Source: an uncultured Bacteroidales bacterium (GTDB taxonomy: Bacteria; Bacteroidota; Bacteroidia; Bacteroidales; Bacteroidaceae). From it: DNA of 64,000 bases. Within the stretch, counting starts at the first letter, position 1, and each line of letters starts with the position of its first letter. The translations under genes and the position numbers were made by a program. The DNA is taken from NCBI GenBank assembly GCA_902799685.1, contig CADCBO010000003.1, positions 186,001 through 250,000 of the forward strand, read 5' to 3'. Shown here piece by piece: positions 7,204 through 16,034 of this stretch. A model generated the notes under the pieces. The model had not been told where the DNA came from. It saw only the letters and a list, made by a program, of their open reading frames with translations, and did no database searches.

Positions 7204-8418
7204 ATGAAAATAGGATTAATTAAAGAAACAAAAGTCCCTGAGGATAATAGAGTGGCCCTTACGCCTGTTCAAGTTGCGAAGTTAAAGCAGGAGTTTCCAG
7301 ATTCAGACATCGTTGTTCAAAGCAGCGATATCAGGGCTTTTACAGACGATGAGTACAGAAAAGTAGGCATGAAAGTTGTGAGTGACTTGTCTGATTGCGA
7401 CGTTCTTTTTGGCATTAAAGAAGCACAAATTGACACATTGATTCCGAACAAACACTATTTCTTCTTTGCACATGTTGCCAAAATGCAGGAATATAACCGG
7501 TCTCTATTGCAGGCCATGCTCATCAATAACCTGACCTTCTCAGACTACGAGTATTTGGTTGATGAGAATGGTGAACGTGTCTGTGCTTTTGGCTGGTGGG
7601 CAGGAGTTGTTGGTGTTTATTATACCTTACGTGGCTATATGTTGAGGCTGGGCCGAAACTCTTTACCAAAGCCTGGACGGAATTTTACACTAACGCAGAT
7701 GCGCACTATACTTGCCACGGCACAATTGCCCAAGGTTAAAATATTGATAACCGGAAATGGAAGGGTTGCTCAAGGAGCTACTTATGCTCTGCGTGAATGT
7801 CGAGCTCAAGAGCTGACCTTGGAACAATTCTTGAGCGATGAACCTGTGGAAACACTCTCCTTTTATCGTGCTTCTGTCAATGAGCTTGTAAAAAGAAAAG
7901 ACAGGAAACCATTTGACCGTAAAGATTTCCGCAGTAATCCTGGAGCATACAAAAGTGATTTTGTCAAGTTCGCCAAGCATACTGATATCTTTATTCCATG
8001 TCATTTCTGGGACCCGCAGGCACCAGTTTATCTGGAACAGGAAGATTTTGTTAAGTATAATTTACCCATTAAGATGATTGGCGATATTACATGTGACATC
8101 TGTGGCAGTGTAAAATCTACCATCAGGCCTGCCACTCATGCTGAGCCGTATTATGATTTCAATCCCGTAACTTTCAAGGAAGAACTCCCGTTCTCTTCAC
8201 CAGATAATATCACCGTTATGGCGGTAGATACATGTCCAAATGCCTTGGCTATTGATGCAAGCGTATATTTTGGCGATATGCTTACGGAGTATGTTTTTAA
8301 GCCTCTCCTTAGTGGTAAAGGTAACGCTTCAGAGGTAATACGTAAAGCGACCATTGTCAAAAATGGAAAACTGACAGATTACTTTTCTTATTTGGAGAAT
8401 TTTGCAAAACAAAAATAG
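7204..8418 (+). CDS. Saccharopine/alanine-dehydrogenase-family oxidoreductase
   Basis: The ATG at 7204 fits the family start MKIGLIKETKVPEDNRVALTP; 404 aa. The N-terminal alanine dehydrogenase/transhydrogenase-like domain (R-V-A-L-T-P) is followed by a nucleotide-binding segment ILITGNGRVAQGA (about 180-192) and a C-terminal part with GDITCDICGSVKSTIRPATH, as in lysine-forming saccharopine dehydrogenases. The family reductively joins or splits an amino acid and a 2-oxo acid with NAD(P)H. In a capsule operon directly after an adenylation-carrier-acyltransferase fusion, it probably makes a carboxyalkyl amino acid or related acid for attachment to sugar. Substrates are inferred, not seen. Confidence 0.78.
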   Translation: MKIGLIKETKVPEDNRVALTPVQVAKLKQEFPDSDIVVQSSDIRAFTDDEYRKVGMKVVSDLSDCDVLFGIKEAQIDTLIPNKHYFFFAHVAKMQEYNRSLLQAMLINNLTFSDYEYLVDENGERVCAFGWWAGVVGVYYTLRGYMLRLGRNSLPKPGRNFTLTQMRTILATAQLPKVKILITGNGRVAQGATYALRECRAQELTLEQFLSDEPVETLSFYRASVNELVKRKDRKPFDRKDFRSNPGAYKSDFVKFAKHTDIFIPCHFWDPQAPVYLEQEDFVKYNLPIKMIGDITCDICGSVKSTIRPATHAEPYYDFNPVTFKEELPFSSPDNITVMAVDTCPNALAIDASVYFGDMLTEYVFKPLLSGKGNASEVIRKATIVKNGKLTDYFSYLENFAKQK

Positions 8419-8419
8419 A

Positions 8420-9901
8420 ATGGCGAAAAATTTGAAGCAAAAAGCCGCATCGGGTATGATATGGACAGCATTGCAGAAATACTCTACAATGTTTATTCAG
8501 TTCATTTCGGGCATTATCCTTGCCCGTCTGCTGACGCCATACGACTATGGCTGCATAGGCATGCTGATGATATTCATGGTTCTGGCGGAAACATTCATTG
8601 ACGGAGGTTTTGGATCTGCCTTGATTCAGAAGAAGCGTCCCACGCAAGAAGATTATTCCACAATATTCTTTTGGAATCTTGGAATGGCCGTGTTTTTGTA
8701 TGTCATCCTTTATTTCTCAGCTCCTGCTATTGCAAGGTTCTACAAGATTCCATTGTTGTGTGATGTCTTGCGAGTGCAAGGACTCATCTTGTTTATCTAT
8801 GCTTTCAATATCGTACAGCGCAATCAGTTGCAGAAGAAACTGAACTTCAAAGTTCTGTCAATTGTAACTATATCGACCTCTCTCATAGCTTTGTCTGTAT
8901 CTATTTTTATGGCCTACCATGGATACGGCGTTTGGTCGTTGGTTGCTCAACACATCTTGACTGCAGCGATTCCTGCACTGGTATTTTGGTTCTATATCAA
9001 ATGGCGCCCCATATTGACTTTTTCATGGAAATCCTTCCATGAGCTGTTTGGTTTTGGTTTTTATATGTTCTTAACACATTTAATAAATAGTTTTGGCCAA
9101 CAAATACAAGGACTTCTTATAGGAAGGTTTTATACTTCATCCACTATGGGCTATTATTCCAAAGCGCAAGGAACTGAAAGACTGGCTTCTCTAAGTATTT
9201 CTAACGTAATGACACAGGTTACTTATCCTCTTTTTTCTGAAGTACAAGATGACAAATTAGCGTTATCAAATATGATTAAAAGAATAACTATGACATTGGC
9301 TTATGTTACGTTTCCGCTGATGTTCCTACTCCTTTTGGAAGCAAAACCGTTGTTTGTTTTGTTGTATTCAGAAAGGTGGCTTCAGAGTGTCCCTTATTTC
9401 CAAGTATTATGCGTTGCTGGACTTGCAGGCTGTCTACAGTCTGTCAACCTCCAATCCATAGCTGCCATAGGAAAGAGTAAGGCAATGTTTTATTGGACAC
9501 TCCTAAAACGGATTGCAGGAATTAGTTTTGTTGTTTTAGGGCTATTGTTTTGGGGAATGGAAGGGCTTCTGGTTGGTGTTGTATTAAACTATTGGTTTTC
9601 ATATTTTGTAAATATTGGCCTTGTTTCGAAACATATTGGCTATCATTGGTTTAGGCAACTTATGGACATTGTACCTATTATGCTAATTTCACTCTTTGCT
9701 GCATTAATCAGTTATAGTGTGGGCAGACTTTTACAATTTGGACTGTATTTAGATGGAATAATTTCATTCTTTTTTTTTATTATCATTTATTTAGGCTGGT
9801 CTATTCTTTTCAAGCCGGAGTCCTATACTTACTTCCTGACCATTATACCTGCAAAGTTCAGGTTTGCTGGAAGAAATATAAAAAGGAATCAAAGGTTGTG
9901 A
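8420..9901 (+). CDS. Oligosaccharide flippase (Wzx / WzxC-like)
   Basis: The ATG at 8420 (MAKNLKQKAASG) lies 1 bp after the previous stop and is preferred to an upstream TTG. 493 aa with about 12-14 hydrophobic segments and the PST-family N-terminus GMIWTALQKYSTMFIQF, then LLTPYDYG and GYGVWSLVAQ, typical of WzxC-type flippases. It would move undecaprenyl-linked repeat units across the inner membrane and work with the Wzy polymerase at 18130. Confidence 0.88.
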   Translation: MAKNLKQKAASGMIWTALQKYSTMFIQFISGIILARLLTPYDYGCIGMLMIFMVLAETFIDGGFGSALIQKKRPTQEDYSTIFFWNLGMAVFLYVILYFSAPAIARFYKIPLLCDVLRVQGLILFIYAFNIVQRNQLQKKLNFKVLSIVTISTSLIALSVSIFMAYHGYGVWSLVAQHILTAAIPALVFWFYIKWRPILTFSWKSFHELFGFGFYMFLTHLINSFGQQIQGLLIGRFYTSSTMGYYSKAQGTERLASLSISNVMTQVTYPLFSEVQDDKLALSNMIKRITMTLAYVTFPLMFLLLLEAKPLFVLLYSERWLQSVPYFQVLCVAGLAGCLQSVNLQSIAAIGKSKAMFYWTLLKRIAGISFVVLGLLFWGMEGLLVGVVLNYWFSYFVNIGLVSKHIGYHWFRQLMDIVPIMLISLFAALISYSVGRLLQFGLYLDGIISFFFFIIIYLGWSILFKPESYTYFLTIIPAKFRFAGRNIKRNQRL

Positions 9902-9908
9902 TAGATAT

Positions 9909-10703
9909 ATGAAACATGTTATTCTTAATGCTGATGATTTTGGAAAGAGTCCAAATCGGAATCATGCTGTTGACGATTGTTTCAAGCAGGGGTTGATTAG
10001 TTCTGCTGGCTTGATTGTGACAGGCAAGCACCTGCAAGATGCTGTAGAGTATATCAAAAGAGGAGGATATGTTGGCAAGATTCATTTACATTTTAATTTG
10101 TCAACAAATTTGTTGAATGAGGATCCTGATGACATTCCTCTTACGGAAGTCATGAGGAAAGATTCGTTTTTTTGTACCGCTGGGAAAATCACCAAATATA
10201 AAGGATTGCCGAAAAAGATTTCGGATATTGTCAAGTGGAGAGTTGTCTATCAAGAGTTGGTAGCACAATATAAGAAGTTTATTGAGGTGACTGATGGAAA
10301 AGCTGATTATAAACATGTTGACTTTCATCTGTGGTATAATTTGACATGGCCTGTTTCTGTGGCACTTAATCTATTTACGTGGAAGTACAAGATTAAGTCT
10401 GTACGTTATATTGGGATACACCAGCAAAAAAGCAGGAGATATAGACTGTTTCGCCTAATTAGTTGGAATCCTTTTGTAAAATATGTACCAGCTACCAATA
10501 TAGATTATTATTTGTCGAAAAAACATTTGTTTGACAAATACGAAACCATAGAGTTGTATTGTCATCCAAACTATAAAGACGGGGTGTTCCTTGATGACAG
10601 TCCATCATATCTTAAACATGATCGACAACCAATGATGAGGCATATGCAACTGCTGAAGGAGTCTGGTGATATAGAACTTTTTTCATGGAGAGATATCTCA
10701 TGA
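9909..10703 (+). CDS. YdjC/ChbG-family carbohydrate deacetylase
   Basis: 264 aa with NADDFG (7-12) at the start, IHLHFNLS and VDFHLW as further metal-site histidines, and a late YCHPNYKDG block. ChbG-type enzymes remove N-acetyl groups from GlcNAc-containing oligosaccharides using a divalent metal. In this locus it could expose an amine on a lipid-linked or nucleotide sugar for later acylation. It follows the flippase by 7 bp. Confidence 0.83.
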   Translation: MKHVILNADDFGKSPNRNHAVDDCFKQGLISSAGLIVTGKHLQDAVEYIKRGGYVGKIHLHFNLSTNLLNEDPDDIPLTEVMRKDSFFCTAGKITKYKGLPKKISDIVKWRVVYQELVAQYKKFIEVTDGKADYKHVDFHLWYNLTWPVSVALNLFTWKYKIKSVRYIGIHQQKSRRYRLFRLISWNPFVKYVPATNIDYYLSKKHLFDKYETIELYCHPNYKDGVFLDDSPSYLKHDRQPMMRHMQLLKESGDIELFSWRDIS

Positions 10704-10740
10704 GTTATTTGTATACTGATGATATTATATAGCCAGATAT

Positions 10741-11910
10741 ATGTTCGATAAAAATAGTATAGTTAAAATATTCTTTTGTGGCGATTTCTGTTCCAAGCCA
10801 TCCACTGCCCCCATCAAGGTGTCGGATGAATTGAAGGAATTAATCCAATCTTGCGACATCAAAGTGGTGAATTTTGAGGTGCCGCTAAAGCCGGAAGATG
10901 CAAATCTTCCACCGCAGGAAAGGGAACGTTTTTTCCAAAATGATGATACACCAAACTTTTTGAGGGGATTAGGTTTTAATTTGTTCCAACTTGCCAATAA
11001 TCATGCATATGACTGGGGTGATGAAGGATACAAAAAGACGAAGGCCATTTTGGGAGACGATGCTTTTGGCGCAGGTACATACGAAGAGGCATACAAAGTG
11101 AAGGTCGTTGAGGTGAATGGCGTAAAGATAGGTTTCCTTGCCGTATGTTTTGCTGCATATACTGGAGTCTTCAATGATGTAATGAATCATGAAGGATTAG
11201 GATGTGCTTACATTAATGACCTGAAGGTGAACCATGTAATAGCCAATGCCAAGAAAGATGTTAATTATCTCTTTGTATTGCCACATGATGGCATTGAATA
11301 CATCGACATTCCCATGCCAGAGACAATTGCCCGATATCGTGATTTCATAGATTGGGGCGCAGATGCAGTGATAGGAACGCATCCACATTGTCCACAGGGA
11401 TGGGAAGAGTATAAGAGTAAACCAATCTTTTATAGTCTTGGCAACTTCTTGTTCAATAGCAAAGAGGGATACGACTATCGTGCATGGAACCGTCCGCATT
11501 GGTATGAAGGGTTATGTGTGCTAATGACTATTAAGAATGGACAATTGTCATGGGAAGTGGTGAATACTCGAAATGTGGACAATGTTGGACTTGTGGTTGA
11601 CCATGAGGATGCCCGTAATAAACATAATGAGTCCATTTGTCGCTATCTTTCTGATAAAGATTCCTACAACAATTATCTGAGTAAGGTTTGTGAGGATCTG
11701 GGAACAAAGGAGTTGTCAATTATTGATAGGACGTTTCATTCTCACTCTCTGAAACAATGTACAATTATACTTTTGAAAGGTTGGTGGAATAAGATTCAAA
11801 AGAAATGTATAACAAACGATTATCTGTTGCAACGATTGCTTCTGCATGACCAAAGACGACACTTGTTGATGTGGACAATGAAAATGAATAAAAATAGAAA
11901 AACAAAATAA
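10741..11910 (+). CDS. CapA-family protein (PGA_cap metallophosphatase fold)
   Basis: 389 aa with the CapA/PgsA motifs: FFCGDFCS near the N-terminus, NFEVPL, LANNHAYDWG, GTHPHCPQGWEEY and YSLGNFLFN. These histidines, aspartates and asparagines form a calcineurin-like metal site. CapA is required for poly-gamma-glutamate capsules in Bacillus, and homologues occur in many polysaccharide loci. No N-terminal membrane anchor is evident, unlike classical CapA. With three ATP-grasp ligases downstream it fits amino-acid decoration of a glycan, but its reaction is unknown. Confidence 0.8.
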   Translation: MFDKNSIVKIFFCGDFCSKPSTAPIKVSDELKELIQSCDIKVVNFEVPLKPEDANLPPQERERFFQNDDTPNFLRGLGFNLFQLANNHAYDWGDEGYKKTKAILGDDAFGAGTYEEAYKVKVVEVNGVKIGFLAVCFAAYTGVFNDVMNHEGLGCAYINDLKVNHVIANAKKDVNYLFVLPHDGIEYIDIPMPETIARYRDFIDWGADAVIGTHPHCPQGWEEYKSKPIFYSLGNFLFNSKEGYDYRAWNRPHWYEGLCVLMTIKNGQLSWEVVNTRNVDNVGLVVDHEDARNKHNESICRYLSDKDSYNNYLSKVCEDLGTKELSIIDRTFHSHSLKQCTIILLKGWWNKIQKKCITNDYLLQRLLLHDQRRHLLMWTMKMNKNRKTK

Positions 11911-11914
11911 AAGG

Positions 11915-12991
11915 ATGATAAGCAAATTGTTTACAAAGCTGCGCAAGATGCGCGAAATGAAAAAATGGAAAGGGAAAATCACCCGCAACTTTAAAGACTT
12001 GGAACATCGCAAGAAATTGACCAAAGCTCAAAAAAAAGAGGTTCAGGATTATTATATGAATATGATTGGCAAGAAAGTGCCGCTTTATTGCCACGAATAC
12101 TTCTATTCCCGTACAGGTCATTTCACCAAGGAATATGTACCGAATAACGTGTATCATTGTGAATTGGTGCCAAAAGCGAACCAGCATCGACTCCAAGGAG
12201 CTTTCGGGGACAAAAATATGTGCGATTTTTTGTTTCCAGGTGAGAATATTGTCCATTCCATATTAAAAAACATGAATGGCTATTATTATTATGAAGGGGA
12301 ACCCGTCTCTGAAGAAGATGCTGTATTACTCTGTAAGAACATGGAGAATGTTATCATAAAACCGTCCAGAGAATTGCACGGGCACGGAGTTCAGTTTTTT
12401 AGTGTGAAAGATGGAGTCACAAGTATAAACGGTAAGACTATAAGCCAAATATTTAAGGAATACAAGAAGAACTTTTTGGTTCAAAATTGGGTGAGGCAAC
12501 ACGAAGGTATGGCTGCATTAAACCCAACATCAGTCAACACACTTCGTATTCTCTCATATCGGTCTGGTATGGAAGTTCTGATTATCTATTCTGTTGTTCG
12601 CATAGGACGTAGCGGTTCTGTGATTGATAATCAATGTGCAGGTGGAATAAGTACAACCATCAGTAAAGATGGTAAGCTTGGTAAATATGCATTTGGAGGA
12701 TATGCAGATGATAATATTGATAAAACTGATACGGGTATAGTTCTTGAAGGATATCAATTGCCCTCTTACGACAAGGCAATTGAAATGGTTAAAAGGTTGC
12801 ATTTAAAATTGCCTTTCTTCAATATCGTTGGATGGGATGTTGCTATTCAAGTAGATGGAGAACCTGTATTGATTGAATTTAACACAAATCCTGGATTAAG
12901 TCAATCTGCTTTTGGCTCTGGTATGGGAGAATATACAGAAAGAATCATTCGTGAACTATGGCCGAGACCTAACACATGGTTTCCTGAATAA
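11915..12991 (+). CDS. Sugar-transfer-associated ATP-grasp protein
   Basis: 358 aa resembling PF14397 proteins of polysaccharide clusters. A basic helical N-terminus is followed by IIKPSRELHGHGVQFF (nucleotide loop), FLVQNWVRQHEGMAALNPTS, and the metal motif LIEFNTNPGLSQ near the C-terminus. ATP-grasp enzymes join a carboxylate to an amine through an acyl-phosphate. Neighbours suggest it couples an amino acid to a sugar acid or sugar amine. It starts 4 bp after capA. Confidence 0.8.
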   Translation: MISKLFTKLRKMREMKKWKGKITRNFKDLEHRKKLTKAQKKEVQDYYMNMIGKKVPLYCHEYFYSRTGHFTKEYVPNNVYHCELVPKANQHRLQGAFGDKNMCDFLFPGENIVHSILKNMNGYYYYEGEPVSEEDAVLLCKNMENVIIKPSRELHGHGVQFFSVKDGVTSINGKTISQIFKEYKKNFLVQNWVRQHEGMAALNPTSVNTLRILSYRSGMEVLIIYSVVRIGRSGSVIDNQCAGGISTTISKDGKLGKYAFGGYADDNIDKTDTGIVLEGYQLPSYDKAIEMVKRLHLKLPFFNIVGWDVAIQVDGEPVLIEFNTNPGLSQSAFGSGMGEYTERIIRELWPRPNTWFPE

Positions 12992-13004
12992 ACTATTATA
13001 ATAT

Positions 13005-13610
13005 ATGAATTCTAAAATTCAGATAATCGAAAAACCGGAATTTATATCTTGGGATGAAATTCATGATGTCCTTTGGAAGGCTCATGAACAGAACCGCCAG
13101 AAAGGCATTGTCATGCAACTTCCAGCACTTTCAGCTGCAGAACTACAAAAACATGTGGATGGAGGCAAGATGTTTGTAGCTATGGATGGCAATAAAGTCG
13201 TAGGTACATTAGCTCTCATCATCAAAGAAGGGAAACAATGGTATAACAAAGGACGTTATGGTTATGTCTGCCTTGGTGCTGTATTGCCTGACTATAGCGG
13301 TAAAGGCGTTTTTAGATTGTTATATGACTATGTAGAGAAAGAGGCTCTACGACTTAAATTAACAGTCCTAACACGCGACACTAATGAGAAGAACTCTCGT
13401 ATGCTAAAGATATCCAAGAAAGAAGGTTATCATTTCGTCGCCTACAGAGCATGTCGTGACCATTTTAATATCGTGCGCGCTAAATGGTTGAACGAATGCC
13501 CGTATTCGTTATGGTATATAAAATTCCGTTTTTATATATCAAAGATATATATGAAAACCCGCTTCAAAATGGTTCCTGAAAAAGGACGTATCAAACGTTT
13601 TGGAATATAA
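13005..13610 (+). CDS. GNAT-family N-acetyltransferase
   Basis: 201 aa. The acetyl-CoA motif A is recognisable in YVCLGAVLPDYSGKGVFRLL (about 84-103), with preceding strands MFVAMDGNKVVGTLALI. C-terminal residues are strongly basic. Substrate unknown; in context an amino sugar or amino acid amine is plausible. The stop overlaps the next gene's TTG start by 11 nt. Confidence 0.78.
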   Translation: MNSKIQIIEKPEFISWDEIHDVLWKAHEQNRQKGIVMQLPALSAAELQKHVDGGKMFVAMDGNKVVGTLALIIKEGKQWYNKGRYGYVCLGAVLPDYSGKGVFRLLYDYVEKEALRLKLTVLTRDTNEKNSRMLKISKKEGYHFVAYRACRDHFNIVRAKWLNECPYSLWYIKFRFYISKIYMKTRFKMVPEKGRIKRFGI

Positions 13611-14844
13611 AGTCGTTATCATAGGTAATAGTTTCACTTCACGTTTGGCTGTCATACGTGCATTGGCCAACATGGGGTGTGAGATAACCGTTGTATGCAT
13701 TGGATTCTATCCTGAATTACATAGAGGTGTTATGCCTCCAACTCCAGCAGATTGCTATAGTCGCTATGTCGGTCGCTATCTCTTTTTCGAGCGTAAAAAA
13801 GGACGCGATGGACTAGTTCGGTTGTTGCTCAATGAATGTGCTGATCCTAAAGGGCAAGTGTTGCTGATTCCAACAAGTGACTTTTCTGTTGTGGCTATTG
13901 ACGCCAATCAACATTTATTAGAAAAGAGTTTTGTGTTCCCACACATTCAACATGAGGAAGGTGCCATCGTACGATGGATGAACAAGGATATGCAAAAGAC
14001 GCAGGCGCGAAAGGTTGGGCTGACCGCACCCGATTCAGTCGTCTTGAAGGCTACCAATAATGTCTTTCAGATACCTAAAGGCGTCCATTTCCCCTGTTTC
14101 ACCAAACCATTGGCATCCATAGGTGGAGGCAAGCAGTGTCAGCGGAGATGCAATACCCATGAGGAGTTACAGAATGTGGTGGAAAAGGCTGTGCGATTAG
14201 GAATCAATGAACTATTGGTAGAAGATTATATCAATATCGACACAGAGTATGCAGTACTTGGTTGGTCTGATGGCAAAGATGTAATCATCCCATCTGTTCT
14301 TTCTTTTATTGAAGGCAGTAAAGCTCATAGGGGTATTGCAATGTTGGGCAGAGTAATGCCTGTAATTGGTTTTGAGTCTTTGTTAGCGCAATTCAAGTCT
14401 CTCATTCAGAGTATTGGCTATATAGGCATCTTTGACATCGATTTCTTTGAAAGCAATGGAGTGTTTTATTTTGCAGAGATTAACTTCCGTATTGGTGGTT
14501 CCTGTCACGCGGTTACTGCTGCTGGAGTAAATATACCGGCCATGATGGTTGGCAATATGATGAATCAGGCATCAGTTGGTGATATCAATCCTATTAGTCG
14601 TACATATACATTTGTGAATGAGCGAATGTGTCTTGATGATTTTTTTCAAGGCTATATTTCCTCATCCAGCTACCATCGCTTTATTAATTCTGCGGACATC
14701 AGTTTTGTTACAGATGCAGAAGATCCAATTCCTGCAGAAGCTTTTAAGAGAGAATTCAATGGTAAACTATTCAGCCTTAAGCGAATATTAAAACGTATTA
14801 ATCGTCTTATGAAAAATGAAGCATTCTGTTATCATAATAGGTAA
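13600..14844 (+). CDS. ATP-grasp carboxylate-amine ligase (first of a tandem pair)
   Basis: The N-terminal Rossmann strand YKVVIIGNSFTSRLAVIRAL requires a start near 13600, where only TTG is available; an in-frame TGA at 13552 excludes any upstream ATG. The ATP-grasp core includes HFPCFTKPLASIGGGKQC (nucleotide loop), ELLVEDYINIDTEYAV and the metal-binding FAEINFRIGGS. Architecture is CarB/PurK-like: pre-ATP-grasp domain, then ATP-grasp. It likely forms an amide between a carboxylated sugar or amino acid and an amine. The next gene is a paralogue overlapping its end by 29 nt. 414 aa. Confidence 0.8.
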   Translation: MEYKVVIIGNSFTSRLAVIRALANMGCEITVVCIGFYPELHRGVMPPTPADCYSRYVGRYLFFERKKGRDGLVRLLLNECADPKGQVLLIPTSDFSVVAIDANQHLLEKSFVFPHIQHEEGAIVRWMNKDMQKTQARKVGLTAPDSVVLKATNNVFQIPKGVHFPCFTKPLASIGGGKQCQRRCNTHEELQNVVEKAVRLGINELLVEDYINIDTEYAVLGWSDGKDVIIPSVLSFIEGSKAHRGIAMLGRVMPVIGFESLLAQFKSLIQSIGYIGIFDIDFFESNGVFYFAEINFRIGGSCHAVTAAGVNIPAMMVGNMMNQASVGDINPISRTYTFVNERMCLDDFFQGYISSSSYHRFINSADISFVTDAEDPIPAEAFKREFNGKLFSLKRILKRINRLMKNEAFCYHNR

Positions 14845-15985
14845 AGCCGATATCATCAAACTTAGTCTAATTAGATCTTTGGGGGATGCGGGATGTCGTA
14901 TAGTTGTCATTCAATTGATGAATGTGCGCCCGCGATTAAAACCTTTGGACTATTACAGCCGTTATGTTGATGCATACCACTTTGCTAAGCCTGACGATGT
15001 TGTAAAATGTCTCATCGAGAAGTGTACAGAGCAAGGTCAACGTCCAATCGTTTTTGCGCTTGACGATCAATCTGTTAGTCTCATTGATTCTGCCTACGAC
15101 CGATTGTCACCTCATTTTATCCTTCCACACGTTGATCAACGGCAAGGTGGTATCGTAGCCATGATGAACAAGATGGAACAGAAACGCTTAGCCCAACAAG
15201 CAGGACTACTTGTTCCCAAAGGATGGGAAATACCATTTGTCAATGGAGAATATTTAATTCCTTCTGACATAGAGTTTCCCTGTTTTGTAAAAGGTCTATA
15301 CAGTTATATCAACACCAAAGGTATCCAGTCTAAATGTAATGATGAACAGGAATTAAAGTCGTGTCTCGAACGATGCAAGGCTGAGGCTAAGTGCAGCATT
15401 TTGGCGGAGGAGTATATTTCCATCGACAAGGAATTGTGTTTTATGGCCATGAACCACAATGGCAAACATCTTGTTCCTGCTATGCTTGACAAAAAAGAAG
15501 ATGGGCGTGGTTGTGTCCGAGGTGTAACAATGGCTGCAGAATTAATTCCATTCGATGAAAATAGCCCTTACTATCAGCCAATTCAACGTTTATTGGCTTC
15601 TTTCAATTATACTGGTATTAATGATGCTGGCTTTATTTTGAGCTGTGACCAATTATATTTTGTTGAAGTGAATTTCCGCTATGCAGCCTACGGCTATGCC
15701 ATTGCCCGTGCAGGTGTCAACCTGCCAGCCATCTTTGTTAATTGTCTGTTTAACGAAAATCATGACGACTTTCCAAAAACGTTGCAGACAAGAAAGTCAT
15801 TCATCAATGAGAAGATAGGCTTAATGAATGTAGTACAAGGTTATATGACGTACTCCCAGTACCGTACTATAAAACTTAAAACTGATTTTGGCATTGTTGC
15901 TTCCAAAAACGACCCAAAACCATATAGGCACTTTCTCACTCGTTTTATATTCAAGTATATTAAGAGTAAGATGCTGAAAAGATAA
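14816..15985 (+). CDS. ATP-grasp carboxylate-amine ligase (second of a tandem pair)
   Basis: 389 aa, same layout as its upstream neighbour: SVIIIGKADIIKLSLIRSLG at the N-terminus, EFPCFVKGLYSYINTKGIQ, ILAEEYISIDKELCF and VEVNFRYAAYGYAI. The glycine-rich loop differs (YSYINTKG instead of SIGGGKQ), so substrate or nucleotide handling may have diverged. Tandem placement suggests duplication and two successive couplings. The start at 14816 lies inside the end of the previous gene. Confidence 0.8.
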   Translation: MKHSVIIIGKADIIKLSLIRSLGDAGCRIVVIQLMNVRPRLKPLDYYSRYVDAYHFAKPDDVVKCLIEKCTEQGQRPIVFALDDQSVSLIDSAYDRLSPHFILPHVDQRQGGIVAMMNKMEQKRLAQQAGLLVPKGWEIPFVNGEYLIPSDIEFPCFVKGLYSYINTKGIQSKCNDEQELKSCLERCKAEAKCSILAEEYISIDKELCFMAMNHNGKHLVPAMLDKKEDGRGCVRGVTMAAELIPFDENSPYYQPIQRLLASFNYTGINDAGFILSCDQLYFVEVNFRYAAYGYAIARAGVNLPAIFVNCLFNENHDDFPKTLQTRKSFINEKIGLMNVVQGYMTYSQYRTIKLKTDFGIVASKNDPKPYRHFLTRFIFKYIKSKMLKR

Positions 15986-16034
15986 GATATGCTTTTTTAC
16001 CGTCAAACATCATAATGATGAATTTATAGAAATT

